DNA of 64,000 nt from Ascarosepion bandense (GCA_037127315.1 JBBBDQ010001922.1:1253501-1317500); one strand, 5' to 3'. Shown: positions 30,273-41,544, counted from the stretch's first letter. Program-made: numbers and translations. Notes: generated from the sequence alone by a model not told the origin.

Positions 30273-30455
30273 ATCCGTAGACAGATCTGTTTCGCTGTAT
30301 CACAGCTCATCAGTACGGTTAGACTCCGATTGCTTTTTAACCCAGGATTGAAACCCAATCGAATTGGCGTCAGTCGGTGATTCTAACTCTGGGCTACGGG
30401 TGCACGGTAAAAGGAGGCAGATTTTTTACGTGTTTATTATCATTATACACGCCAA
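30270..30455 (-). mobile_element. tRNA-hammerhead element, monomer
   Basis: Minus sense: remnant hairpin (RC of 30428-30452), tRNA-like head with TAGCCCAGAGTTAGA (RC of 30381-30395, A box) and GTTTCAATCC (RC of 30345-30354, B box), CTGGGTTAAAAAGCAATCGG, then an intact hammerhead at 30318-30275 and (TA)n. 5' truncated relative to the 19.7-kb dimer. No ORF. Confidence 0.85.
30275..30318 (-). ncRNA. Hammerhead ribozyme, type I, complete
   Basis: Minus-strand order: stem I CCGTA; CTGATGA; stem II GCTGT/GAT/ACAGC (perfect); GAAA; stem III CAG/AT/CTG with A15.1-U16.1; cleavage triplet GTC; stem I TACGG (perfect complement of CCGTA). Every invariant core nucleotide is present. Predicted cleavage lies between complement positions 30280 and 30279. 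Only 44 nt long with a 2-nt stem III loop, so a single copy may be slow and a dimer favoured, as known for short-stem-III hammerheads. Confidence 0.9.
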
Positions 30456-30550
30456 ATATATATGTATGTATATATCAAGAAACAAAAGTTAGATATTTTT
30501 ACAAATCCATTGGTAATAACATTCGCGGCTCCCATCGCTCATACACACTA

Positions 30551-30915
30551 CCGGCCATAATTATTAGGCCACACCAGTTCAAAAAATGTTTTTCGTACTT
30601 TCTTTTAGTATTTATTGCCAAGTGGATAATTCTAAATGAAAATAGAATAGTTCATTTGTTATTTTTTGCAAAATTTTACAAGGCAGCCAAGAAGCCTTTG
30701 CTTCGGCCAGTCAATAAGACGAAACTAGGATCGGGAAGAGAGCACAAAAACTGGACACCAAAACAGTTCATTTGATGCACATGTTATTGTTCATTATTAA
30801 CAAAAGAACAATTCCATTTTCATTTAGAATTATTCGCTTGGCAATAAATACTAAAAATAGTATAAAATGCATCATTTCTTTTAAAAAACTGGAGTGGCCT
30901 AATAATTATGGCCAG
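30551..30915. mobile_element. Tc1/mariner-type MITE
   Basis: 365 bp flanked by TA on both sides (30549-30550, 30916-30917). Inverted ends: CCGGCCATAATTATTAGGCC and, reverse complemented, CTGGCCATAATTATTAGGCC, followed by ACACCAGTT/ACTCCAGTT. A second internal symmetry surrounds ATAGTATTTATTGCCAAG-like sequence. No transposase. TA duplication and such TIRs fit the Tc1/mariner superfamily. Confidence 0.88.
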
Positions 30916-31889
30916 TAGTTTATATATACACGCACTCACACCTGAAGAGGTCAAGATTTAAGTTCAGTCAGAGACTACAAAAGTATAAATTCGAAGTAGA
31001 CTTTAGGAGCCAAATATCTTAATTCTCAGCAAAAATCAAAGGATAAACCTCTGCTCCTGTTCAATAAACCGGGAAGTAGTTTGAACTGAAAGATAGGGGA
31101 TTCTATCTACCCTCATTGAAAGATAAAAATATTTTGTTTCAGGGAGATGATATAAAACAATTTCCAATCCACAATAGCTTTTTTACACTAATGTTCACGC
31201 GATACAAGACCCAAGAGCCACTCAAGGTAAAGGGTTACTGTATGAAGTTTTATTAGCGTAAGAAAGGGCAACAGGAGAAACTATTGGAGTTATGCAAGAA
31301 AGACAGGCCACTAACTTTAAACTTGAAGAGATCTTAATGAATAATATTCTAGAATTCAGGCGTGGATATTAGATGTATAGAGCTGAATTAGACTTTAGAA
31401 GGGACCGGAAAGCCATTCCTAACCAGAAAACACATGACACACCTGTACTCCTGTTTAAAATAAGGAGGAGTGTGAACAGAACGATAAACAATCCTATCAT
31501 CTATTACGTTAAATGATTAAGTAACATTGTGACTCCCGTTTAGTCAACACCCATGTTTAAAGATTTTAAATGAAGAAAGAACATTAATAAGAACTCTAAA
31601 TTCCTATTCTTTGTACTGCTAAGCAATGTTTTCCTACGATTCCTACGATTTTGTCAACACAAAAGCTCAGACTGGTTACTAAGTGCTCCCCTATGTTTCT
31701 CGTGCCTTAATATATCCCGAGAGTTTCAAATACATCAAGTCTTCTTTCCTCTTTATGTATCAGAGCAATTTCAAGTGTCCTTTTCGCTTACGTTTACCCA
31801 TAAAGTTTGTTTTTGCTTCCATGTTTAATCTTAGTTATTCTCAACATCCTCCTTTAGAAGGACACGTCTCTGAATTTCTGGTCCTGGGC
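30916..31889. other. Unassigned sequence with weak internal duplication
   Basis: The stretch at ~30945-31120 resembles ~31310-31480 (CCTCTGCTCCTGTTCAATAA vs CACCTGTACTCCTGTTTAAA, AGTAGACTTTAGGAGC vs TAGACTTTAGAAGG). No coding capacity recognised. Confidence 0.45.
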
Positions 31890-33405
31890 GATAAACGGCA
31901 TCCAACAGCAAATCCTCTGATTGGGCGGTTGTGAGCAGCATGGAACCGCCTCTTAATTTCTGTTGTTCCCAGGTCCACCCTGACCCGGAGTGGTAGCACC
32001 TGCTAAGGTCCCAGCTATGGGCAAATAGTTAACCCCACAAACTGAAGTCAAAACACTATCAAAGTATAAAAATACAATTTTATAAAATATATACATAAAA
32101 ATAGACTTTTATAGAAAAAAAAATACATTTTTGAAGGAAAAAATATTCCCAACAAGACGTTTTTGAAGGAAAAAAAATATCAACAAGACGTTGTTGAAGG
32201 AAAAAAAATATTATCAACAAGACGTTGATGAAGGAAAAAAAATATTATCAACAAGACGTTGTTGAAGGAAAAAAAATATTATCAACAAGACGTTGTTGAA
32301 GGAAAAAAAATATTATCAACAAGACGTTGTTGAAGGAAAAAAAATATTATCAACAAGACGTTGATGAAGGAAAAAAAATATTATCAACAAGACGTTGATG
32401 AAGGAAAAAAATATTATCAACAAGACGTTGTTGAAGGAAAAAAATATTATCAACAAGACGTTGTTGAAGGAAAAAAAATATTATCAACAAGACGTTGTTG
32501 AAGGAAAAAAAAATATTATCAACAAGACGTTGTTGAAGGAAAAAAAATATTATCAACAAGACGTTGTTGAAGGAAAAAAAATATTATCAACAAGACGTTG
32601 TTGAAGGAAAAAAATATTATCAACAAGACGTTGTTGAAGGAAAAAAATATTATCAACAAGACGTTGATGAAGGAAAAAAAATATTATCAACAAGACGTTG
32701 ATGAAGGAAAAAAATATTATCAACAAGACGTTGATGAAGGAAAAAAAATATTATCAACAAGACGTTGTTGAAGGAAAAAAAATATTATCAACAAGACGTT
32801 GTTGAAGGAAAAAAAATATTATCAACAAGACGTTGTTGAAGGAAAAAAATATTATCAACAAGACGTTGTTGAAGGAAAAAAAATATTATCAACAAGACGT
32901 TGTTGAAGGAAAAAAAATATTATTCAACAAGACGTTGTTGAAGGAAAAAAAAATATTATCAACAAGACGTTGTTGAAGGAAAAAAATATTATCAACAAGA
33001 CGTTGTTGAAGGAAAAAAAATATTATCAACAAGACGTTGTTGAAGGAAAAAAAATATTATCAACAAGACGTTTTTGAAGGAAAAAGTATTCCCAACAAGA
33101 CATTTTTGAAGGAAAAAATATTCCCAACAAGACATTTTTGAAAAAAAAAGAAAAAAAAAAGTGAAAAATTATTGCCATAATGAATTTTCGAAGGGAAAAA
33201 AATTATTTCCAGCAATACATTTTTGAATACAAAATTAAAATGCATTTTCAGTTTTTTAAAATAAAAAAAATCCTTAAAATCTGACTACATCAACCTTCTC
33301 ACTACAACTGAACATTAAAAAATATTTTAAACCCCCACCTTTTTGGCATTAAATAACCCACAGAGGTTTTGATATGCCATTAAACAAAACTGAAAGCCTG
33401 AATTT
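31890..33405 (-). repeat. Dispersed repeat R1, copy with expanded minisatellite
   Basis: Minus-sense start at ~33405 (GTTTAATGGCATATCAAAAC, ATTTAATGCCAAAAAGG), modules, then TAGTGTTTTGACTTCAGTTT, GTGGTTCC-type and end CGCCCAGGACCAGAAATT near 31885. The central AT-rich module that occurs one to three times in other R1 copies occurs ~29 times here. Confidence 0.82.
32126..33130. repeat. ~34-bp minisatellite, about 29 units
   Basis: Unit: GAAGGAAAAAAAATATTATC plus AACAAGACGTTGTT, varying 33-36 bp by A-run length. CAACAA/GACG/TTGTTG within each unit can form a 6-bp hairpin. GTTG and GATG variants alternate. Outer units at both ends are degenerate (TATTCCCAACAAGAC), the inner ones nearly identical. 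Confidence 0.96.
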
Positions 33406-33435
33406 CTGGGATGCGTAGTTATTATTAACAGTATT

Positions 33436-33522
33436 TACATTCGGACTATTGCCTAGTGGGCTAAATAGTGACATTTACTGACATAGTAATTGCGAGTTCG
33501 ATCCTTGAACCGGGCAGTATGA
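33436..33522 (+). repeat. tRNA-like SINE head
   Basis: TTGCCTAGTGGGCTAAATAG (A-box region) and GCGAGTTCGATCCTTG (B box, GTTCGATCC), spaced as in a tRNA. No acceptor-stem pairing or terminator, so a tRNA-derived SINE head or pseudo-tRNA. Confidence 0.6.
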
Positions 33523-34175
33523 AATTGTACTTAGTGAAAACGGACGAGCAATGACCGAAGAGTACTACAAATAAGAACTAGAAGAGGAATGAGAACGCGC
33601 TACTCCATTGATTAAATAAAGAGTTCAGTTCGGGATTTCCTGTAGGTTGTGAAACTCACTTCCGGTTTCTTATTTCCCAGTGAACCTTGACCTTACCAAA
33701 TTTAAATAAAAAGTCAATTCTTATTCTATTGTTGTTCCCTAGCCTTGAGTATATTTTTTTATTTATCATATTCTCTAAATTTCCGTAAAACCTTAAATTC
33801 TAGTGGCTTTATTAATTTAGTTGAGATGAAATTATTTGAAAAAAAAGTTTACTCAGATCGATATACACCTGGTGAAGGCGGTAGAACAACTGCTGAAACG
33901 TTGATTACAGCATCAAAGATTAGGAAAATAATCCGAAAAAATAGCGTAAATTAAGATATTTCTGTGGTCTTATATCTCTAATCGATTTATGAGGAAATTA
34001 TCCAGCATTCACTGTCATATAGGAAGGTTGATACTGCACTTGTCTTCGTTTTCAATGAAAATTTCCCCGTTTTTTAATACTTTGTTATTTTTTTTTTAGG
34101 TGGGAGAAGAAACTGTTAGCACAGAACTTACGGTTATATCTAATCAATTTAATTGATGAGTCTTTGTTAACAATC
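33523..34175. other. Unassigned sequence
   Basis: No recognised feature. Confidence 0.4.
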
Positions 34176-34179
34176 TAGC

Positions 34180-34442
34180 CAGTCAGTTAAGTGCCATACG
34201 TGATACACGCTTGGGCGATCATGTCTCTTTTGAGACTGACTGGGCAGAAGAAATGGTTGCCATCCAAGGCTATAGAACCCAATCTGTCCTATTATTTAAC
34301 CCATAACTGGAAGGAAGAGACGGATTAATACATTTCCCGAAGATTTTTTCGTGTAAGTGAATGCAATGAATTCAACTTGAATATGAACTCGGCTCTTCGA
34401 TTTCTTGTTCCAAGTTTATATCCACTGCACAACCCACGCACA
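34180..34442 (-). repeat. SINE-A, near full-length
   Basis: Minus-sense head at ~34442 (GGGTTGTGCAGTGGATATAA; B box diverged to GAGTTCATATTC), body GGGTTCTATAGCCTTGGATG, tail TATCACGTATGGCACTTAAC. The tail hairpin is shortened. Paired with the + copy at 34905-35190 across a minisatellite. Confidence 0.82.
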
Positions 34443-34559
34443 ATGCAATATATCAACCCAGTTAAAACTATTTTGAAAAGTTCTTCTCCGTATTTGATTT
34501 TTATTGATATCTCGATCAATCTATGTTGATCGTTTTCACTTGTCCAAGAAAAATATGTT

Positions 34560-34912
34560 TTAGAATGGGATCCACGAATGGCGTTTTTCAGGGAATGGGA
34601 TCCACGAATGGGCGTTTTTCAGAATGGGATCCACGAATGGCGTTTTTCAGAATGGGATCCACGAATGGCGTTTTTCAAGGGAATGGGAATTTTTCATCCA
34701 CGAATGGCGTTTTTCAGAATGGGATCCACGAATGGCGTTTTTCAGAATGGGATCCACGAATGGCGTTTTTCAGAATGGGATCCACGAATGGCGTTTTTCA
34801 GAAAGGGATCCACGAATGGCGTTTTTCAGAATGGGATCCACGAATGGCGTTTTTCAGAATGGGATCCACGAATGGCGTTTTTCAGAATGGGATCCACGAA
34901 TGGCGTAATGAA
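34560..34912. repeat. 28-bp minisatellite, about 12 units
   Basis: Unit GAATGGGATCCACGAATGGC plus GTTTTTCA, with three longer variants near the left end. 28 is not a multiple of 3 and the unit lacks stops in all + frames, so three overlapping ORFs are open (28-residue periodicity). These are artefacts. Confidence 0.95.
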
Positions 34913-35190
34913 TATCGCATCGAAACGAGAAATCGGAGAGCTGAGTTCAAATTGTAGTTGAATTTGTTGCATTCACTTACGCGAAAATACACCTGGGGAA
35001 GGTATTCCCTTTTCCCTCTATGTATGGGTCGAACAGTAGGACAGATGGGGTTCTATAGCCTTGGTTGGCAACTAGTCTACCGTAGAAATTAATAGCAACC
35101 TACTGCGGAAAAATCTGCTCAGTAAGTCATGTCTTTTTCGAGACAGGATCGCCCAAGCGTGTATTATTCATGGCACTTTAACTGATCTAT
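34905..35190 (+). repeat. SINE-A, 5' end lost in minisatellite
   Basis: AATGAATATCGCATCGAAAC, GCTGAGTTCAAATTG (decayed B box), GGTTCTATAGCCTTGGTTGG, tail GATCGCCCAAGCGTGTATTA. The last minisatellite unit merges with its head. Confidence 0.82.
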
Positions 35191-35914
35191 GGATAGTGTT
35201 TTCGAATGCTATCTATCAATGGTTCTCAAGACTCAAATACGTTTCTAAAAATTCATATATATCTCCAAGAAATAAAAGAATCGTCTCTACTGATATTTAT
35301 GAAGAATTTGCACTAAAAAATTGAAATATTGGTTATTTTCCGAATCACAAAATTTGACATGAAAAACTGCCTTGATTCTTATGTGAGAATTTGAGGCATA
35401 CCATGGGCTAATTTTCCAGTTTTTGTTGCATCCGATTTAAAATTTTCAACCCACTTTTATAAGGTTTGAAAAACTCATTTAAGTAAGTCACTAACGAATT
35501 TAATGTTTTAGATAAATTATGAAATAAGTAGCGAAGTAATCGTTCTACGTAACGCGTTTAATCGAAGGGCTGCTTCATTTGTTGCATTTTGATGAACTTT
35601 TATTTATAAACTGGATCTTATTAAATGTATCCGCAATTTCAGGTAACTTAAATTCCACACTGAATGTCGGTATTATTTTTGCCGAAGCAGAAGAGAACCA
35701 GACTAAAAAAATAGAACGAAACACAAATGAAGATATTCTTCGATAGGTTGCCAAAACGAGACGGATGGCATTGCCTCAAAATACCGATTCATATTAAAAA
35801 TACCGTTTGCGATAGATAAATTGTCGTCTAAATTAAGCAAAAGTGAAAATAACACTGACATCTCGTTTTAACAGATATATTTACTAAAATTACAAAAATG
35901 ATCTTGAAATACTA
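35191..35914. other. Unassigned sequence
   Basis: Nothing recognised. Confidence 0.4.
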
Positions 35915-36300
35915 AAGGGTAAATTTATTCAATAAAAATCGCCATTGGCTTCAAAATCTCTTGCAACTCTTCTGGACTGTCTCCTTATTTAAGTTGGTGA
36001 ATGCTGCTATAATGCTCGTTTTTAGTTTATCTTTGGTCTTACAAGAAGTTTTGTTCGTGTCTCTCAACTGCGCTCCATACTGAGTAATGAAAGGAGTTGC
36101 AAACTGGGTGGCCAGATGTAAAATGTGTTGGGGTCACAGAAATTGTCTGACTACCATGACTGTGTTCTTCTGCTTGCGTGACATGGTGCAGAGTCCTGTT
36201 GTCAGGTACTGGGTCTGCTGGAAGACCCTATCTTGAACCAGAGCAGTACTGTCTTCTCAAGTGATGAGTCTGAGGCCCTCACCAGGAGTTCTTTTTTATC
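35915..36300 (-). pseudogene. mariner/Tc1-type transposase relic, C-terminal half
   Basis: Minus-strand pieces in shifting frames: QQDSAPCHASRRTQSW, SDNFCD, then a broken WPP region, SVWSAVER, KTSIIAAFTNLNKETVQKSC and KRF, EANGDF. Families of this type read QQDSAPCHTSR...WPPNSPDCNPLDYYVWGAVER...F.EANGDFFE. The second catalytic D is in QQDSAPCH. N-terminal half not found. Several frameshifts. Confidence 0.75.
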
Positions 36301-38685
36301 AGAACGATCAGAGTGAGTTTTCTGAGCTGCCGTACCTTCGTAATCACAATTAGATTCGCCTAATTTTCTCCTAATTCTCTGCCCAGATTAACACACAAAT
36401 ATTCTGAAATGTTTGTATTGGAGCTTCCGGTGCGAATGCTAAGCAGTACAGTATGCTGCGTCTACATATCTAGCGAATGAATTACTTTATGGTGCTATTT
36501 TCCACAGACGGCGCCCAGCTGACCCTACTATACGGTGCAGCCGACGAAATCAAAAACAAACAACGCTTATGCGAGAAATTAAAGATATAAAGCGGCGACA
36601 ATTTACCTTTCGCACACTGTATTATTATTTTTTTAAACTTTTAGTTCAAAGTATTTCATCGAAACATTTATGTCATAAAAACCATTATTATTTTTAGAAA
36701 TCTTTTCGAGAGACAACCGTAGGGGAATAAAACATAGGAATCCATTTTCTGCGCATTCACGCAGGAAATAAACACATTTCCATTATGTCAGCAAAAATAA
36801 GATAGCCACAGATAAGAAAAGCATTAGAAATAAGTTATTGATAAATAAGTATACTCCTACTAGGAACTGATCCCAAGAGGAATGTGGAATTGTATGTGTT
36901 GACGTCAGTGGAATGCAATGCGTTTATCGTGACCGGCGCCAAACCAACCCTCTTTGTGGCTGGTGACACTGGAATTTACAAAGCCCAAACGTAAATTACC
37001 ATAATGAAATCTTGCCGAAAACGACAGTCGTTCAGTAAAAATTTGTTATTTCTAGACTGACAGCGCCACATCTCTTTTTCGTCAGGTCCCGACTTGACTT
37101 TCACCATTACACAGAACATCCGTGACGAATGTTAGCATGAAGACGCCATGTTCCACGTTCCTATTCGAACCGAATCTTTATAAAAATACCGATAAATGAT
37201 TCACATTTCTATCAACACTACAAACAAAATTCTTTAAAACAAATACCACTTACCTTAAGTAGAACAGAAAGTTGACCTTTGCCAAATCGCATGGCGCAAT
37301 TTCCAAAATGTGTAGTTTCATTCGGAGCTTAGAAGTTAGACGTTTTATGTGAACATCTTGGATAGAAAATTTGGGTGTAAATTTAAAATAAATTCAGTTC
37401 TCAACACATTGCGATATTGCAGTTTTCTTCTGTGTGTGTCTGAGAGGGATCCTCTTTCGTTTTGATAATTAGTATTTTTCAGTTCATTTGAACTTTTTGA
37501 GGAAAAGTTAAGAATTTTTTTTATGGCGTAGGCAAATTAATCCTTATTAAATTCTAAATGAAGACGATATGAAGACGACTTCATATCGGTTGTCAGGACA
37601 TTTATATTTTCTTATGGACTATTTTTATTTATTTTTAAATGTCATTATCCTTAACCCAAACTGTTTCTCGTTACTGAGATTGATTTTAAAAAATAGTCTC
37701 CGGCTATTATTTATTTATTTCACATATCTTTACCTTGCTTTGCAGTTTCCATAGGGAAAAAAATCTTCGTTCAATTATCCAGATTTAATCATCGCAAGTT
37801 ATCTATTCTGAACTTTGAACAGGCCATTTCTCGTTCACGTTTTGTCCATCATTTGATAATATTTTTATTCCGAAACTCTTGAAAGCTAATTATATATCTT
37901 GTTGAATATCTGGAACGCTTTCAGCCCTACGGAATGGATATTTGCACACAAAACAGCAGCAATATTTGGTGGGACTAGTTTATAAAACCAGTATAAGGCA
38001 ACGATTGGTTTTCAGAATTACCTACTTTTGAACGATAAAAAATACATGTTGTTAAGTTTAAATATAAAGGCTTTAATTAACTCGATTTTTTTTATAGTTA
38101 CCAATTAAGAACCAGAGTTATAATTTTAAACGAATTGCAACAAATTCCACACTTCACATTGCCAGTCAAATGTCTAATGCAATTTCAGTCTACTTCATTA
38201 AGCAAATCTCTTATAAAAATAAAGGGCATTACCGACTTGTTGAAAGAAAATTATTAACGCGCGTGCCAAGACTATAACACTATGGAAGAAACCACAAAGT
38301 GGGGTGGTTGGTAGTCATATTGATGCCAGAACAAGTGACGGTCACGGAGGTTAGAAAATTTGTTATCCTTGGCTTAGGTTTACTCGCTCAGATTCACCAT
38401 GTTAAACCCGGCTTTAAGACACATGATTATTCAAATTGTAAAAATACAGGAATCTAACACAAAGACAAAAAGGAGGAACGGGGAAAGATTATCCTCTGTC
38501 TTATAATTAAAGTTGGCTCGATACAATTACTGACCCAAACATATCTCAGTATTACTTACACCAATGCAACACATTCATACCATCATTCTTACTGCATTCG
38601 CCATAATATCTCAGAATCTCCATGAAATTCTAACTAGTCCCATATATGCAGTTCTTGTCTATGGGAGGATGAAACAAACAACGAT
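36301..38685. other. Unassigned sequence
   Basis: 2.4 kb where I see no gene, RNA or named repeat. Two short stretches (36880-37150) are more GC-rich than average. Might hold unique sequence. Confidence 0.35.
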
Positions 38686-38689
38686 TTGA

Positions 38690-40290
38690 AAGTATATTTA
38701 TTTTGCACGAAAAGTACAAAAATGTGGCACACGGTCGAAAAGGAGGGTGGGTAGAGGATAGTGCTCAATAACTATCTTATACCTAAATATATATACCTAA
38801 GTATATATATATACCTATATACTTATAGCTAAACACTTTCACGAATCTTTTACTCATTAACAACTAGCAGTATAGCCCGGCGTTGCTCGGGTGTAATGAA
38901 AGCTTTTATATATATATTATCGATTTTCTGCACGATTGTAAGAACTGCAACCTTGACACTTCTGAATATCGTTTCTTATGCCTTTGTCTATGAGTGTATC
39001 AAATTTGATTAAAATCGGATAACTCCTTCTATAACCCGATTTTTTCGATTATCGATATTTATCGGGGGTAACTCGACACAAAACCTACCTAAGAACACTC
39101 GCAGGCGCTTATAGTACAACTGTGTAAATTCTCAAGAAAATCGGTTCAGCCGTTTCCGAGTCTATAGGTAACGAACACACACACAAAGAAAAAGTTCCAT
39201 TTATAAATAAGTTTAACTAGATTGGCACATTCACCACAAAAACCAATCAATCATCTCCCAATCCTTCACACACCACACGACCACGTATTTACAAGGGGCA
39301 GCTGAAAAAGGGGAAATAAACCCATGACATAAAAATTGCTACTATATACAATAATATAAGATATATTTAAAAGATTTAATCAAAATGAAATGAGAGGAGG
39401 GGGATGATATACCCAAAATGAACTAAAATATAACAAAATTTTAAAACTAAAATAAGCAAATGTTAGTAAGACCCGTCCATCCCACAAAAAGAGAGTGGCA
39501 ATATTTATTTTGTATAAAATACAAAATTGTGGCATATGGCCGAAAAGGGGAGGGGTAGAGGTTGGTACACACTTAACTATCCTATATCTAGCTAAACACT
39601 ATCACGACCCATTCACTCATTACAATTTGCACATTCACCACAAGAACCCGTCCCTCAGCTCCCAATCCTTCATACGCCACAATACCACAAACTTACAAGG
39701 GACACCTAAAAAAGGGGGAAAATCCCATGACAATAAAAATGTATTTATATACAATATAATATAATTTAAAACATTTAATGAAAGATGAAATTATGGGAGG
39801 GGGATGAACCCCAAAAATAAACTAAAAATATAACAAATCTTTTAAATTAAAATAATAAACAATGTTAGTAAGCCCCGTCCATCCCTGGAAAAAAAGAGTG
39901 GCCACTGTATTCCGCCAAACGGCAAGATCAAGTGGCATACTCACTAAGGCATGACGGAATTGGAAAATCAAATACTGACCCAGTCAAGATAAAATGGGAC
40001 TAAAAAAAAATGGGGAGGTTGGGAATCTTGACTTGGGCCATAACAAAAGAGAAAGCCGGGAACAGGCTAGGAATCCATTCATTCACATTAACTAGGGACA
40101 CAAAAGATATCTAACTTAACCAGAGAGGGGTACAGAGGAAACCGCCAAACAACAATTTAAAAGTCTAAAACCCTAAAGTATATATACAATTCGATATAAA
40201 ATTATGTACAAGAAACAAAATAAAATAGAGTTAGTAATAGACCTCCCCTCCTCCACAAAAAGAGTCCGTAACTGTGGCAGAAATATTAGT
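38690..40290. repeat. ~400-bp tandem repeat, about 2.5-3 units
   Basis: Unit landmarks: TATTTATTTTG, GTACAAAAATGTGGCACACG, GTCGAAAAGG; TTGCACATTCACCACAAGAA; AATCCTTCATACGCCAC; ACAAACTTACAAGG; TTTAAAACATTTAATG; GTTAGTAAGCCCCGTCCATC. Unit 1 38690-39495 (split by a Helitron), unit 2 39497-39903, unit 3 partial to ~40290. It lies beside a Tx1-type LINE 3' end and may be that element's 3'UTR. Confidence 0.75.
38864..39221 (-). mobile_element. Non-autonomous Helitron, HelN copy H3, short form
   Basis: 358 bp, minus sense: TCTAGTTAAACTTATTTATA to CTATACTGCTAG. Internally deleted relative to H1/H2. Inserted between A (38863) and T (39222) in tandem unit 1. Unit 2 keeps the empty site at 39625/39626 (TTACAA then TTTGCACATT), so insertion caused no target duplication. 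Terminal hairpin intact. Confidence 0.9.
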
Positions 40291-40499
40291 TAACTGGGAG
40301 GATTCACCGTGAACCTTAATTATATGAAATATTAATTCACCAACCAGTCATAGAAACACACTCATTCAAATACAGAACCAAATGCAAAAATCCTACCCGA
40401 AATATGAAAGGCGCTCCGCATCCAACTGATATGTCTGGTCATCTAAAAATAGGGGTAGGCGAATTAAATTAAAGGAAGTGGGAGCAGAAATAAATGGTG

Positions 40500-40800
40500 T
40501 CAATGAGCATACATTCCCAAACTTAGCAAACTTCGAAGAGAAAAAAAAATTAAGATAGCTTAATTCTGGACTGGGTTCAATTCAGCAGGAACAAATGTCC
40601 TAACGCTTAACAGGCATTAATATAACCTTCCAAATCGACGCCTCTTATTCGACACAATCGCGCAAGACTCAAACCAACTTTTGCCAAATTCTAAGCAAGA
40701 AACAGAGGATAAACCACCAAGGAAGCTGCGTTTGAACCCGAAGCATGAACAGACACTCAAACCGGCATATTTACTAAAAATAATGTTTATAATAACAAGA
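40500..40800 (-). pseudogene. Tx1/L1-type LINE 3' end
   Basis: Matches 46918-47060: GAGCATACATTCCCAAACTT, AGCAAACTTCGAAGAG, TGTCCTAACGC, CGACGCCTCTTATTCGAC. Minus frame ends NKRRRFGRLY, resembling the SKRDRFR end of the 47-kb copy. Confidence 0.6.
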
Positions 40801-40807
40801 AAGTATA

Positions 40808-41383
40808 TCAAAACTTAGTTATAATTGGAAATTTGTCAGTGTGTGTGTCCGTTACCTATACACTCCGAAACGGCTGAACCGATTTTCTTGAAGATTTACA
40901 CAGTTGTACTATAAGCGTCTGTGAGTGTTCTTAGGTAGGTTTTGTGTTGAGGTACCCCCGATAAATATTGATCATCGAAAAAATCGTGTTATAGAAGGAG
41001 TGATCCGATTTTAATCAAATTTGATACACTCACAGACAAAGACATAAGAAACGATATTCAGAAGTTTCAAGGTTGCAGTTCTTACAATAGTGCAGAAAAT
41101 CGATAATATATCTATATAGAAAAGGCAAGATGTTTGTGTCTGTGTCTGTTTATCTGTCTGTATGTCCTTTATACAAATCCACAATTTTTATCCAATTCTC
41201 ACCAAACTTCAAAATTTGACTTACATCCATTCATTTTTCTTTCAGTCTACGGTTTCGCTTTAACTGGAAACAACTATTGCTTTTTTGTTTTTCGTGCCAA
41301 CATCCAAGGAGTTTGAGCTCCAGGACCATGGATTTGTTTTAAAGCTTTCATTACACCCGAGCAACGCCGGGCTCTACTTCTAG
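40808..41383 (+). mobile_element. Non-autonomous Helitron, HelN copy H4
   Basis: 576 bp. TCAAAACTTAG start (preceded by A), TCCGTTACCTATACACTCCG, GGCTGAACCGATTTTCTTGA, 3' hairpin CCCGAGCAACGCCGGG, end CTACTTCTAG followed by T and an (AT)n run. Confidence 0.82.
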
Positions 41384-41411
41384 TATATATATATATATAT
41401 ATATATATATA
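41384..41411. repeat. (AT)n microsatellite
   Basis: AT dinucleotides starting at the Helitron 3' end. Confidence 0.95.
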
Positions 41412-41466
41412 CTTGGTGCGATTGGTAAATTGTCGCAATTATTTTATTATTTCAAATATTCTTTAG

Positions 41467-41544
41467 GCTGAGTCTGAGCTCCAGGATCATGGATTAGTTT
41501 TAAAGCTTTCATTACACCCGAGCAACGCCGGGCTATACTGCTAG
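41467..41544 (+). mobile_element. Helitron 3'-end fragment, HelN copy H5
   Basis: GAGTCTGAGCTCCAGGATCA, TTAAAGCTTTCATTACACCC, hairpin, ATACTGCTAG then T. Only the last 78 bp of the element; it lies 84 bp after H4 in the same direction. Confidence 0.8.

Noticed and set aside
32126..33130. CRISPR-like array of hairpin-bearing repeats
   Set aside because: There are no unique spacers; the units follow each other directly, and the context is animal DNA.
34523..34961. Three overlapping ORFs with a 28-residue repeat
   Set aside because: A 28-bp unit with no stop in any frame gives this automatically.
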